A stretch of 64,000 nt of DNA from Candidatus Heimdallarchaeum endolithica (GCA_021513715.1 CP084167.1:1-64000); one strand, 5' to 3'. Shown: positions 52,988 through 62,902, numbered from the stretch's first letter. Numbers and translations: made by a program. Notes: generated by a model from the sequence alone, not told the origin.

Positions 52988-53231
52988 TTTCTTTCACCAG
53001 AAGGTTATTTCTAAGGTTGAGGAACAAAACCTAATATAAATTTTTGTTAAGAGATATATAAGAAGTTATTAATTGAAGCTTAATCTAAATTCATTTCCTT
53101 AATACTTTTTTTTTAAAAGTAATAAAAAACTTATTCTTTTTTCGCTTTAAGAAATAGTAAACTCAATGATTTAACAAAAGTGTTTTATCTTCTTCAAAAA
53201 ACAGTACCATAAGATAGTTTAGGAGATTAAA

Positions 53232-54119
53232 ATGAAAATTATTCCTGGTCCAGCTTCAATTGAACTCGCAGAAAGAATAGCAAAAGATCTTGGTCTTTCA
53301 ATAGTGAAATATAGTTACAAACATTTTTATGATAATGAAACGTATTTAAGAGTTGATGAAACAGTTAAAGACGAAGCAATATTAATAATACAGTCTACAC
53401 ATTTTCCTCAAGAGAAACATTGGTTAGAGCTGTTTATACTTTGTTCTACACTTAAAGATTTAGGGGCTTCTGAAGTAATAAGCATAATTCCTTATCTATC
53501 CTATGCAAGAGCTGATAAAAGAAAAATAGAGGGTGAAGCACTTTCTCACCAAATTTTAATTGAACTTTTAGAGAAGAGTGGTTGTGATTGCGTTATAACA
53601 ATGAATGTTCACAATCCTGAAGCTTTCTATTCTTCTTCTAAAGGAATTGAAAAGATAAATATTAATCTCTTTCACCATATTGGAGCTGAATTAAAGAATA
53701 AGTACAAAAACTTCGTTGTTGTTGGACCAGATAAAGGAGCAGAAGAAGATGTAAGAACATTAGCTAAACTGCTGGAAACAGATTATCTCCTTTTTGAAAA
53801 AGAAAGAGATGCTTTAACAAATGAAGTAAAAATGAAAACGCCAGATTATAATTTTGAGAATAAAGATGTTTTATTGGTTGATGATATAATTACTTCAGGA
53901 GGAACAGCAAAACTTGCTTCCAAGCTTATTTTGGAAAAAAAACCACGAATACTTCAGTTTTTGTGTATTCACGCTTTATCCAAAGATGAAGTTTATTTAG
54001 AATTGAAAAATATGGGAGTAGAAAAAATAATAAGTACAAACACAATTCCTAATAAACAAATAAAACAGTTGGATATCGCTCCTTACATTGCTAAATATAT
54101 CAAAGAAAAGTTTCTTTAA
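53232..54119 (+). CDS. prs: Ribose-phosphate pyrophosphokinase (PRPP synthetase)
   Basis: The 295-residue protein has the family signatures: ISIIPYLSYARADKRKIEGE near residue 90 (catalytic and ATP-binding part), VVGPDKGAEEDV near 168 and VLLVDDIITSGGTAKLA near 213, the PRPP-binding loop with the two aspartates. It transfers pyrophosphate from ATP to ribose-5-phosphate, giving PRPP for nucleotide, His and Trp synthesis. The length is typical of archaeal short forms. Confidence 0.9.
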   Translation: MKIIPGPASIELAERIAKDLGLSIVKYSYKHFYDNETYLRVDETVKDEAILIIQSTHFPQEKHWLELFILCSTLKDLGASEVISIIPYLSYARADKRKIEGEALSHQILIELLEKSGCDCVITMNVHNPEAFYSSSKGIEKININLFHHIGAELKNKYKNFVVVGPDKGAEEDVRTLAKLLETDYLLFEKERDALTNEVKMKTPDYNFENKDVLLVDDIITSGGTAKLASKLILEKKPRILQFLCIHALSKDEVYLELKNMGVEKIISTNTIPNKQIKQLDIAPYIAKYIKEKFL

Positions 54120-54163
54120 TAATAATTTACTCTTTATTCGATCTTTATAACCTCGTGATTAAT

Positions 54164-55204
54164 ATGAAAAAATATCTTGTTTATCTTTCTGGAGACTATC
54201 TCGATTTAGCTTTTGAAGAGTTAAAAGCTAGTTTAGAAGCAGAAAAAATAGATTATTTTAATATAGAACTAAACTCCCAAGTTGCTGTTTTTGAAAGCCA
54301 AAACTCTCCTTTAATTGCTGTAAAACGTTGTGCTTATTCACATTTCTTAGCTGAACTTTGTTTTATAGGAGAGATCGAAAATAATAGGCTAAACATTCAA
54401 GTTCTTACTCTTCCAGAGCTAGAAGAAAAAAAATCGATAAGAGTAAGAATCAATAAGGTAGGAAAGAAAAAGACGAGTTTTAGTACTTCTAAAATGGAAA
54501 AAACTATTGCAAAAGAAATCTATGAACATTATCAAAACCACGATTTTGAAGTTGATCTTATAAATTCAGATTATACTTTTAGAGGAATATGTGTAGAAAA
54601 CAAGTTATTCGTTGGTTTTGAACTATATATTCAAGATAAAAAAGAAATTGTTAAAAGAGAACCAGGAAAAAGACCAGTGTTCAGACCAGGAGCAATGAAA
54701 GTTAAATTTTCTCGTTCTCTTGTTAATCTCTGCAGAGTTAAAAGAGATTCGATTTTTTATGATCCTTTTTGTGGAGGGGGAGGGTTATTGCTTGAATCTA
54801 CTCTTTTAGGAGCCTATTCTATTGGTTCAGATTTGGATTACAGAGCAATAGAATGTTCAAAAATTAACCTAAAAGCTTATGTTCAAAAAAAATACGCGTT
54901 AATAGTAGCTGATTCTAGAAAATTGCCAATTATTTACGCTGATGCTATTGCAACAGATCCTCCTTATTCTATACAATCCTCAACGCATGGAGAAGAAATT
55001 CTTTCTTTGCTTTCTAAATTCTTAAAAGAAGCTCAAAATATCTTGAAGAAAGGTTCTTATTGTGTTTTTTGTTCTCCTAAAAAGAATCAACCAGAAAAAA
55101 TAATAGATTATTTTCCTAGCTTTCATTTAAAAACAATGATTGATACTAGAATACATGGGTCATTAACTCGACGCATAATTGTATTGGTGAAAAATAGTGA
55201 CTGA
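54164..55204 (+). CDS. tRNA (guanosine-N2) methyltransferase, Trm11/TrmG10 type
   Basis: The ATG at 54164 is taken as start; a GTG at 54155 is possible. The 346-residue protein has an N-terminal THUMP-like RNA-binding part (to about 160). A Rossmann methyltransferase follows with DPFCGGGGLLLEST near 198 (AdoMet-binding motif I) and ATDPPYSIQSS near 263 (motif IV, catalytic). TrmG10 methylates G10 of archaeal tRNAs. Its stop overlaps the RNase Z gene, so both belong to one tRNA-processing operon. Confidence 0.8.
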   Translation: MKKYLVYLSGDYLDLAFEELKASLEAEKIDYFNIELNSQVAVFESQNSPLIAVKRCAYSHFLAELCFIGEIENNRLNIQVLTLPELEEKKSIRVRINKVGKKKTSFSTSKMEKTIAKEIYEHYQNHDFEVDLINSDYTFRGICVENKLFVGFELYIQDKKEIVKREPGKRPVFRPGAMKVKFSRSLVNLCRVKRDSIFYDPFCGGGGLLLESTLLGAYSIGSDLDYRAIECSKINLKAYVQKKYALIVADSRKLPIIYADAIATDPPYSIQSSTHGEEILSLLSKFLKEAQNILKKGSYCVFCSPKKNQPEKIIDYFPSFHLKTMIDTRIHGSLTRRIIVLVKNSD

Positions 55205-56132
55205 GAAAGTTGAAGTAGTTTTCTTAGGTACGGCAGCTTCATTACCTCAGAAGAATAGAATGCAAAGTTGCACTGCTATTAGGTTTAGAGATTATACCTT
55301 AATAGTAGATATGGGAGAAGGTGCTCAAAATCAAATTAGAGAATACAAGATTAAAACTTCAAATAAAGTTTACATTCTTCTAACTCATTTACATGCAGAT
55401 CATACAATTGGTTTAGTAGGTTTCTTGTCTAGTAGAAACTTGTTAAAAATAGAAAAAAAAATCACTGTAATTGGGCCTCCAGGGACAAGACGTTTTTTTT
55501 ATTTTATGTTCTTGTCTTTCAACTTTCTTCCCAAATTTGAACTAGAAATCATAGAAACAGAAGGAGAAATTGTCCTTAATATCCAGGATTTCTCAATTAA
55601 ATCTTTTAAAGTTAGACATTCTTCTCCTGTAAATCTAGGATATAAAATAACTTTTTACCCTACTTCCTTCGCTAAATTTAATCCTGAAAAAGCAGAAAAA
55701 AAAGGTATTCCAAAAGGATTACTTTGGAAAAAACTGCAAGAGGGTTTCTCTGTAGAGGTTGATGGAAAGAAGATTCTACCATCTGAAGTCTTAGAACCAA
55801 GACAGTCAAAAGAAGTAAGAATCACTTTTTCTGGTGATACTCGCCCTTGTGATAGTTTAATTAATAATGCAAAAGAAGTGGATTTGTTGGTTTGTGATGC
55901 TACTTATCCTGAAGAATGTGGTGAAAGAGCAGAAGAATTTTTGCATTCAACAATTGAAGAAGCTGCAGTAGTTGCAATGAAAGCAAACTGTAAACAGGTA
56001 GTTTTCACACACTTTTCAGAGTTTTATACTGATTTTGAATCGAGTTTAAATAGAGCAAGAACTATTTTTCAGAACTCTTCATTAGCTGAAGAAGGAAAAA
56101 GAATAATCTTAGATTTTTCCTACAATTCTTAA
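55197..56132 (+). CDS. rnz: RNase Z (tRNA 3'-processing endonuclease)
   Basis: The 311-residue protein has the metallo-beta-lactamase signature LLTHLHADHTIGL near residue 60, then a histidine in VRHSSPVNLGY near 142, SGDTRPCD near 217 and FTHFSEFY near 278. These histidines and aspartates bind two zinc ions. The enzyme cuts the 3' trailer of pre-tRNA. The usual short flexible arm region is present. The gene overlaps the methyltransferase gene by eight bases and overlaps the UPF0201 gene on the other strand by four bases. Confidence 0.9.
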   Translation: MTEKVEVVFLGTAASLPQKNRMQSCTAIRFRDYTLIVDMGEGAQNQIREYKIKTSNKVYILLTHLHADHTIGLVGFLSSRNLLKIEKKITVIGPPGTRRFFYFMFLSFNFLPKFELEIIETEGEIVLNIQDFSIKSFKVRHSSPVNLGYKITFYPTSFAKFNPEKAEKKGIPKGLLWKKLQEGFSVEVDGKKILPSEVLEPRQSKEVRITFSGDTRPCDSLINNAKEVDLLVCDATYPEECGERAEEFLHSTIEEAAVVAMKANCKQVVFTHFSEFYTDFESSLNRARTIFQNSSLAEEGKRIILDFSYNS

Positions 56133-56584
56133 GAAAAACTATAAATCTCCCTAAAACTTCTAGGACTTAATTCTTTTCCTTTTTCAGTTTTTGGAGCCAG
56201 CCAATCTAGGATCTCTTCTGCAGTGTTTTTCTCTGTTTGTAAGCGAATTTCAACATGACCAAAAGGTGATGAAGTATCTTCTGTTACTACTGCAATTCTT
56301 TTAGAATAGAGAGCTTGTTTATGTAAATATAAAAGTAATGTATATTCATCTTCAATAACTGCGCAAGCTCTTACAGTATCTAAGAATTTCTTTTGCCTGA
56401 TATCAGAAAAGATTCTCTTAAGCAGTCCAATGCCAATATTTGAAGAGTATAAGAAATTGTTTTCTCCTTCTTTTATTAATTTTAATTTAATTTTTTTATC
56501 AAAAAGATTTTCAAAACATTTCTCGATTTTTTCTTTTTCTTCAGTTGGATAGATAGGAGTTTTAACAGAGATTGTTAAAGTCAT
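56129..56584 (-). CDS. UPF0201-type protein
   Basis: The start is ATG 56584; earlier in-frame codons overlap the UPF0200 gene. The 151-residue product (MTLTISVKTPIYPTEEKEKI, then CFENLF, and GHVEIRLQT near 117) fits the archaeal UPF0201 pattern of an N-terminal beta/alpha domain and a helical tail. It lies directly after the UPF0200 gene, as in many archaea, so they work together. A role in RNA or nucleotide handling is suspected; the biochemical function is unknown. Confidence 0.7.
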   Translation of the reverse strand: MTLTISVKTPIYPTEEKEKIEKCFENLFDKKIKLKLIKEGENNFLYSSNIGIGLLKRIFSDIRQKKFLDTVRACAVIEDEYTLLLYLHKQALYSKRIAVVTEDTSSPFGHVEIRLQTEKNTAEEILDWLAPKTEKGKELSPRSFREIYSFS

Positions 56585-56588
56585 TTTT

Positions 56589-57158
56589 TTATACCTGCTC
56601 AAAGTGATTGAAAAAATCATAAACTTTCTTTTTGAAATCATCAAAATTGCTGTTATTTTCGATCATATAATTGGCATAAGCTATAGCTTCTCCAAGTCCT
56701 ACGCTTAATTCTATTTGATCTCTTCTATTAAACTCTTCAATAGTTGAAGGAGCATCAGAGCGTTTTCTTTTCTGTAAGCGGTTTAATCTCAACTTAGAAT
56801 CAGCATGAACTGCTAAAACAGAGAACAGATTTTCAAACTTTTGTCGAAAAGTTACTACTTCAGCTTGACTGCGAATACCATCAATAATAAATTTACTTTT
56901 TCCTTCTTTGGAAATTTTTTCTATTTCATCAACAGTTGCAAGAGCTACAGCATTAGGTCCATGCCTTTTTCTTAGTTCCTGCATCATCAAGTTACAATTT
57001 TCAGGAGTTGGTTCTTTTCCCTCCTCTCTAACTTTTTGTCTAATAACATCTCCCATAATTACAATAGTATAACCAAAATCTTTCCCTATCTTTGCTAATT
57101 CTGATTTTCCTGAACCAGGCATACCAGTAATTCCTATAACTCTGAAAATATTACTCAT
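56589..57158 (-). CDS. UPF0200 P-loop kinase (CoaE/adenylate-kinase-like)
   Basis: The 189-residue protein has Walker A GMPGSGKSE near residue 11 and a Rossmann-like core with IVIMGDVIRQKV, FIIDGIRSQAEV and a lid with RLQKRKRSD. It belongs to the archaeal UPF0200 family related to dephospho-CoA and adenylate kinases. The phosphate acceptor is not certain. It is the first gene of a two-gene minus-strand operon with UPF0201. Confidence 0.75.
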   Translation of the reverse strand: MSNIFRVIGITGMPGSGKSELAKIGKDFGYTIVIMGDVIRQKVREEGKEPTPENCNLMMQELRKRHGPNAVALATVDEIEKISKEGKSKFIIDGIRSQAEVVTFRQKFENLFSVLAVHADSKLRLNRLQKRKRSDAPSTIEEFNRRDQIELSVGLGEAIAYANYMIENNSNFDDFKKKVYDFFNHFEQV

Positions 57159-57266
57159 TCGCTTCAGTTTCTTTAAAACTAAAGCGAATAAAAAGATTTA
57201 GATTATTTGTAGAGACATAATATAAATTACAAAAAAAAATATATAGACACCTTTTTTTTTAATTCT

Positions 57267-57833
57267 GTGAAAAGAGTATTTATATCAATTGATGTAGAAA
57301 ACGAAAAAGTAATTCAAAATATTAAGCAAGTTCAAAAAGAACTTTTAGAGACAGGGTCATCTATCAAGCTTGTTGAACTCTTTAACTTACATCTTACTTT
57401 AGAGTTTCTTGGTGAAATTAATGAGAAAGAAGTAGAGTACGTAATGGATATTATTTCAAGCTTATCTTTTGCTGAATTTAGCCTTTCTTTTCACTGTCTA
57501 GTGAGTTTACCTAATGAGAATTATATTAGAGTAATTGCTACAGAGGTTGGAGGACAAGTTGATATTCTTAAAAACCTTCAAAGTGAATTGAGAACAAAAC
57601 TAAAGAAGGGGCGATTTAAAGTTGATAAAAGAGCCTATACTCCCCATTTGACTATAGCAAGAGTGAAGTCTAGTAAAAACAAAGAAAAAATACTTAAACT
57701 TCTACATTCAAACAAAGAAAAAAACTTTGGAACAATAAAAGTAGATTCAATTAATTTGAAAGAATCTATTCTCACTCCTAAAGGTCCCAAATATATTACT
57801 TTATTCAAAAAAAAGGTAGAATCTAATGTCTAA
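57267..57833 (+). CDS. thpR: RNA 2',3'-cyclic phosphodiesterase (2H family)
   Basis: The 188-residue protein starts at GTG. Its two HxTx motifs are HLTLEFLGEI near residue 42 and HLTIARVK near 127. These two histidine pairs form the active site of the 2H superfamily. It opens 2',3'-cyclic phosphate at RNA ends and was first known as a 2'-5' RNA ligase. It overlaps the CCA-like gene by eight bases, a pairing common in archaea. Confidence 0.9.
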   Translation: MKRVFISIDVENEKVIQNIKQVQKELLETGSSIKLVELFNLHLTLEFLGEINEKEVEYVMDIISSLSFAEFSLSFHCLVSLPNENYIRVIATEVGGQVDILKNLQSELRTKLKKGRFKVDKRAYTPHLTIARVKSSKNKEKILKLLHSNKEKNFGTIKVDSINLKESILTPKGPKYITLFKKKVESNV

Positions 57834-59316
57834 AAGTGTTAATGAAGAAATAGAAAAAAAAATGGATGAAATAGAGAATGCTGTAGTTGAGCAGCTTATT
57901 ATTGATGAAGAATTTCATATGGAAGTAGAAGAGATATTAAATATTCTGATTGAAAAAATAAATTCTGATCTATCTTCAATAGGTGTAATAGGTAGAGTAG
58001 AAAAGCAGGGTTCTTTTGTGAGAAGAACTTACTTAAATGAAGATGACACTTATGACTTGGTTTTAATTCTGAAAAAAGATGAAAAACCAAATGTCCCTAG
58101 AATATTAGATTTATTAGTTGAAAGACTGAAGAATGATAGGATACAAAAACAACCAATACAAATTACAAAAATTGTAGGTAAGTTACCCTATTTAAGAATA
58201 ATTGCTAATGGAATATTGGTTAATTTATTTGTAGGATTTGATATTTCTCCTGAGCAATCTAAAATGTCAATCTTTGACTTGATTCCTCTACATACAAGTT
58301 ATATAATCACACATATGAGTTCTAATGAAAAGAAAGATGTATTACTTTTAAAGAAATTTATGAAAAGTATTGGTGTTTACAGAAATGAAATTGGTGCTAT
58401 AGGTTTTAATGGATATTTGTGTGAATTATTGATTCTCTTTTATGGTTCGTTTCGAAACACAATAAAAGCTATTGCTAAATGGAAACCTCGTGTCTTAATA
58501 GATATGAAGAAAAATAAACAAGTAATTGAAGATGTTGATGCTCAAACAATTGAGCTTCTAGGCGGATATTATCCACTTTACGTGTCTGACCCTCTCGCTC
58601 CAAGAAATAATGTAGCTGCTGATGTTTCGATTAATCAATTTAATTCAGTCATTTCAGCTGCAAATGTCTATTTGTATGCACCTAGTTTGTCATTCTTTTT
58701 ATATCAACCTGTAACTCTTCCTTCTTTTGAGACTCTAGTTCAGAAAATAAAGATGTCAGGTAAAACAATCCTAGTTTTAAGTTTTTATAGAAGACATCAG
58801 GAATCAGAAATTTGTTGGCAACAAGCATTGAACATGAAAAAAGCTTTTACTAAAGAACTTGAGAGAAACAGATATCTGATAGAAAGAATTCAACCATTTA
58901 TAACTGATGAATATTATGGTATATTTATTTCTCTATTCAAATCTAAACCTCAAGTGACTGTTAGGAGAGAAGGCCCATCAATTTTTGATGGAAAAGCTTC
59001 TGCAAACTTTCTAAAAACCTTTAGTACTCATGTGGATGTCGTTTCTGGTCCTTATATAGAAAACCAAAAATGGGTGATCTATTTTGCAAATAGAGGGCAA
59101 GATGTTATACTTTTTCTACAATCATTAGTTCACTCTAATACTTTTATCTTGGAAGTTGATTCATTTCTAAAACTGGAAATAAAAAATAAACTAAAGATTC
59201 ATTCTGTTGAAACAACCTTGAAAGACCTGTATAATACTGACATTGAATTTGCAGAACAATTTTATCTTTTTGTAGAAAGAAAACCTTTGTGGATTTTGAA
59301 TATAGGAAAACAATAA
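57826..59316 (+). CDS. CCA-adding-enzyme-like protein with altered catalytic residues
   Basis: The 496-residue protein has the architecture of archaeal class I CCA nucleotidyltransferase: KQGSFVRRTYL near residue 61, then a body and tail part with VSDPLAPRNNVAADVS near 255 and YAPSLSFFL. At the nucleotidyltransferase site, where the archaeal enzyme has ExD (EIDVFLLF), this one has TYDLVLIL, so the Glu is Thr. The third acidic residue (in VEVDVV) is Asn (ILVNLF). Two of three metal-binding carboxylates are therefore absent. It may bind tRNA without adding nucleotides. It could be a paralogue or a diverged enzyme. Confidence 0.75.
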   Translation: MSKSVNEEIEKKMDEIENAVVEQLIIDEEFHMEVEEILNILIEKINSDLSSIGVIGRVEKQGSFVRRTYLNEDDTYDLVLILKKDEKPNVPRILDLLVERLKNDRIQKQPIQITKIVGKLPYLRIIANGILVNLFVGFDISPEQSKMSIFDLIPLHTSYIITHMSSNEKKDVLLLKKFMKSIGVYRNEIGAIGFNGYLCELLILFYGSFRNTIKAIAKWKPRVLIDMKKNKQVIEDVDAQTIELLGGYYPLYVSDPLAPRNNVAADVSINQFNSVISAANVYLYAPSLSFFLYQPVTLPSFETLVQKIKMSGKTILVLSFYRRHQESEICWQQALNMKKAFTKELERNRYLIERIQPFITDEYYGIFISLFKSKPQVTVRREGPSIFDGKASANFLKTFSTHVDVVSGPYIENQKWVIYFANRGQDVILFLQSLVHSNTFILEVDSFLKLEIKNKLKIHSVETTLKDLYNTDIEFAEQFYLFVERKPLWILNIGKQ

Positions 59317-59425
59317 GCATCTTTTTTTCTTTTTCTTTATTAGTTTTTTTAATTTAAAACTGTTCTCTGTTTAAACAATAAGTAAACTTTTATATAAAAT
59401 GTTTTACAAATAAAGATGAATCAAG

Positions 59426-59782
59426 ATGAATGAATTTACAGGAATAGCAAAAATAATTTTTGATGAACTAATGGAGGAAATAGAAGAAGAACTTGAAGAA
59501 ACCTTCAGTAATCTGCTTTCTGAAGATAAACTTACAAGTCTAATAGAAACAATACAAGAAAATACTAAAGTAGAAGTTACAGAAATAATAAATGAAAACT
59601 ATTCTGAAGAGATGAATGCTGTAAGAAAGATGATACTAGGAGAAAAACTTTCAAGAATTGTAACAAGAGAAACAAGAAAAGTGTTAGAAAAGTTATCTTT
59701 GGAAATAATTAGTTTATCAATGGGATTAATAGAAACTCTAAGAAACGAAATTATTGGAGAGGTTTTTGAAGAAACAGAGTAA
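59426..59782 (+). CDS. Small acidic helical protein
   Basis: The 118-residue protein is helical and very acidic at the start (LMEEIEEELEETFSNLLSE). It has a basic middle (REKLSRIVTRETRKVLEK-like) and an acidic end. It has no membrane segment and no motif. It follows the CCA-like gene by 110 bases. No family is recognised. The 213-base gap after it has no gene. Confidence 0.5.
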   Translation: MNEFTGIAKIIFDELMEEIEEELEETFSNLLSEDKLTSLIETIQENTKVEVTEIINENYSEEMNAVRKMILGEKLSRIVTRETRKVLEKLSLEIISLSMGLIETLRNEIIGEVFEETE

Positions 59783-59995
59783 AAAAAATATTTCCTCCCC
59801 AATCTTTTTCTCTTTTACTAACATAACTTTTGTATAATTTTTGTGTGAGTTAATTTTGCTATCAGGAAAGGCTTATGATTTTTCGAAAAGTATTGATATC
59901 TTTTGTAGTTTTAATATAATTAAACCAAAAAAAAGTAGTAGGACTTTCTTAAATAGAAAAGAGAAGGAAATATAATTTTTTAATTATTTAACTTC

Positions 59996-61627
59996 TCAAT
60001 AAACTCTTTTTTTATCTTTGAAAACAAATAGTTTTTTTGGGTCTATATAGACTTTTATCGTATCACCGACTATTTTTGAGATTATTTTATCTAGTCCTTC
60101 TACAACATCAATAAGGAGAATAGTTTCGTCTTTAAGTAATCCTGTTAATTTGGCTTCTTTACCTAAATATTCTATCGTATGTATCTCGATTTCTAATTCA
60201 AAACAACCATCAATATTCCTCAGATAGACGTCTTCTGGCCTTACAACGATCTGTAATTCTGATCCTTTATCAATCTCCTCTTTGATTTCTATATTGATTT
60301 TTTCTCCTCCCTTTAATTTAGCAACTCCATTTCCTTCGTAATTACCTACTAAGGTTGTTGATTCACCAATAAATTGAGCTACAAAGAGTGTTTTTGGATC
60401 GTCCCATACTTCTCTAGGCTTACCATATTGTTCAATATATCCAACGTTCATAACAGCTATGCGGTCACTAATTGCTAATGCTTCAGTTTGGTCATGGGTT
60501 ACATATACTGCAGTCATTCCTATTTTTTTAATTATAGAACGAATTTCTGTTCTGAGTTCTTTTCTTAGTTTAGCATCTAGATTACTTAAAGGTTCATCAC
60601 AAAGTAGAACATCAGGTTCAACAACTATAGCTCTGGCAAGAGCAATCCTTTGTTGTTGACCTCCACTTAACTCTGGAGGATTTTTATATGCTTGGTCTTC
60701 AAGATGAACCATTCTAAGAGCATCAAAAACTTTCTTTCTTCTAAAAGCCCAATCAGGATCTATTTTTTCTTTTGCGTCTAAATATGCTTTATTACTTTCT
60801 GAAAAAGGAAGCTTGATGTATTTCCATAATTTAATTAAAAACCAAGTAACCTTTGCAATTGATGATGAATGTTTTTCAAAGTATTCTTTCTGTTCTTTTT
60901 CTATTGTTTCAGAGACATATTCATAGGTTAAAGGATGGAAAATAAAGAAAGGTCGAGTAAAAGGAAACAGTAGAATATAAATTGGTTTCCTGTATTTTAT
61001 TTTCTCTTCTTTTGTTTTTGATTCTGGTAACCAATTAGGGAGTTGTCTGACAACATAGGTATAGTGATCTCTAATTGCTTTCTTTAAAGTTTTAAGAACA
61101 TATTTGATGTTTTTAAATTTGATTTTTGGGTCATTAAGAGTTTGTTCAACTTCTTCAGCAGATAATTCCCAACAAGTGGCTGTTTCTTTTCCTTTACAAA
61201 AGCTAACAATGTATTCAGCAATCTGTTCTAACTGTTTTGTTGCACCATAACTTGAGAATGAAATTTCAGTAATTATTTCTTTCTTTTCTTTAATGAAGAA
61301 AACAATTTTTTCCTTTAATCTTAATTTCAGTCCATACTCGACATTACCAAAAATAGTCATATGAGGCCATAAAGCATAGTTTTGAAAGATCATTGCAGTG
61401 TTTCTTTTTTGTGGAGGAAGTAAAGTAACATCTTTATCCCCTAAAAATATCTGACCTTCAAAAGGTTCAACGAATCCAGCTAACGAACGAAGTAAAGTGG
61501 TTTTTCCACAACCACTAGGACCAAGTAAAGTGGTTATCTCTCCATCAGGTATTTCTAAATCAATATTTCTTACTGCAATAAAATCATCATAAGCAATTCC
61601 AATATTTTTGTATTTTACAGAAACCAA
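59996..61627 (-). CDS. ABC transporter ATP-binding subunit with a large insertion
   Basis: The 543-residue protein has Walker A GPSGCGKTT near residue 36, Q-loop QNYALWPHMT near 82, signature LSGGQQQRIALARAI near 320, Walker B VLLCDEPLSNLDAK near 340, and a His loop VTHDQTEAL near 373. A TOBE-like C-terminal part (about 430-540) follows. Between the Q-loop and the signature about 190 residues are inserted (about 107-300), with FFIKEKKEIITEISF, YVVRQLPNWLPE and FPFTRPFFIF segments. The sugar- and iron-type ATPases lack this. The insertion falls in the helical subdomain that faces the permease, so it may regulate it. No permease or binding-protein gene is adjacent. Confidence 0.8.
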   Translation of the reverse strand: MVSVKYKNIGIAYDDFIAVRNIDLEIPDGEITTLLGPSGCGKTTLLRSLAGFVEPFEGQIFLGDKDVTLLPPQKRNTAMIFQNYALWPHMTIFGNVEYGLKLRLKEKIVFFIKEKKEIITEISFSSYGATKQLEQIAEYIVSFCKGKETATCWELSAEEVEQTLNDPKIKFKNIKYVLKTLKKAIRDHYTYVVRQLPNWLPESKTKEEKIKYRKPIYILLFPFTRPFFIFHPLTYEYVSETIEKEQKEYFEKHSSSIAKVTWFLIKLWKYIKLPFSESNKAYLDAKEKIDPDWAFRRKKVFDALRMVHLEDQAYKNPPELSGGQQQRIALARAIVVEPDVLLCDEPLSNLDAKLRKELRTEIRSIIKKIGMTAVYVTHDQTEALAISDRIAVMNVGYIEQYGKPREVWDDPKTLFVAQFIGESTTLVGNYEGNGVAKLKGGEKINIEIKEEIDKGSELQIVVRPEDVYLRNIDGCFELEIEIHTIEYLGKEAKLTGLLKDETILLIDVVEGLDKIISKIVGDTIKVYIDPKKLFVFKDKKRVY

Positions 61628-61900
61628 CTTTTTCTACCTTGACCGCTTTTATTTTAATTTTGAAGTTAAGTTTAAAAGTTTTTTTAGAATAACCTTTCCG
61701 TTAGATAGACAAATAAAAGAAATAATATGAAGAAGAGATATTTAGAAAATTTATCCTTAGAATACTTTAGATTCGTATAAATATTACTAATCATACATTT
61801 ATAGTAATTTTAACTAAAAAGATAAAAATTAATAATAGATTCAATTCATATTATTGTTAACTAAATTAAAGTTTTAACATAATTCAAGCTTGGGGTAAAA

Positions 61901-62902
61901 ATGGAATTGCAAATGAGTAAAAACATTACTGAACTATCAAACAATCTTACTCTCTTAAAATATAAATTCCAAAACAAATTTGAAAGAGGAATTGGTTCTC
62001 CAAATAGCCTAATTGTTGAAGAAGATGATGAAATAGCGATAATAGATCCTGCAACTTGGACACACAATTTAAAGTTATTTTTGAAGTATAGAGATATAGA
62101 TAAAATTAAAGATAATTATTCAGTAAAAAAGATATTTTTGACCCATGAGCATTGGGATCATATATTATCTAGTAGTTTCTATCAAGAAAAACTTGGTTTT
62201 ACAATTTTGTGCCATAAACTAGAAAAAGATGCAGTTGAAAATGAAGAAATTCTTTTTACTCATATGTTTGACGATTACTCTATTTTAGAAAAAGAAATGA
62301 GAATATCTACAATATCTAAGAAAATTATAAAAAAAGCCATAACCTGGATGTGGGGACCGTATAAGCCTATGAAAGTTTCAAACACTCTAAAAGAAGGGGA
62401 TAGTTTTTTTGATAATCCGCAAATAAAAGTAATTGAGACTCCTAGCCATACTTTAGGTTCATTAAGTTTCTATATTCCTTCAGAAAAAATATTGTTTTCT
62501 GGAGATTTAATAGACTTAGAACTAGGTGTAGGACTAGATTTAAACAACCCCCATTCAAGTGTAAAGGCAGGATTGCGTTCTTTAGAGAAAATAAAAAAAC
62601 TTGATGTAGAAAAATTAATACCTGGACATGGAGAAATAGTAGAAGGAAAGAAAATAATACAAGACCTAATTGAAAAACGAATTCAAGAAACGAATTGTGT
62701 TTATAATAAGTTAATAGAACTCCTAGAAACAAGTCCTAAAACTTTAAGGAGTCTAATAATTGGAGTCTTTCCTGAAAGTAGATGGAAAATTAATGTTTAT
62801 TATTTACGTAAATATTTGATTTTTGCCTATCTGAATGAAATAAATAAAACAAAGGGTTTAAACATAGAGCAAAAGATGAATAAGACTCTAATTTCTTTAT
62901 AA
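61901..62902 (+). CDS. Metallo-beta-lactamase-fold hydrolase
   Basis: The 333-residue protein has LTHEHWDHILSS near residue 84 (HxHxDH), a histidine in ETPSHTLGSL near 182, LFSGDLIDL near 204 and PGHGEIVEG near 246, so two metal ions can be held. The C-terminal 70 residues are a helical cap. Related proteins are glyoxalase II, lactonases and beta-lactamase-like hydrolases; the substrate is not known. The gene is alone and starts at ATG 61901, or possibly at ATG 61913. Confidence 0.8.
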   Translation: MELQMSKNITELSNNLTLLKYKFQNKFERGIGSPNSLIVEEDDEIAIIDPATWTHNLKLFLKYRDIDKIKDNYSVKKIFLTHEHWDHILSSSFYQEKLGFTILCHKLEKDAVENEEILFTHMFDDYSILEKEMRISTISKKIIKKAITWMWGPYKPMKVSNTLKEGDSFFDNPQIKVIETPSHTLGSLSFYIPSEKILFSGDLIDLELGVGLDLNNPHSSVKAGLRSLEKIKKLDVEKLIPGHGEIVEGKKIIQDLIEKRIQETNCVYNKLIELLETSPKTLRSLIIGVFPESRWKINVYYLRKYLIFAYLNEINKTKGLNIEQKMNKTLISL

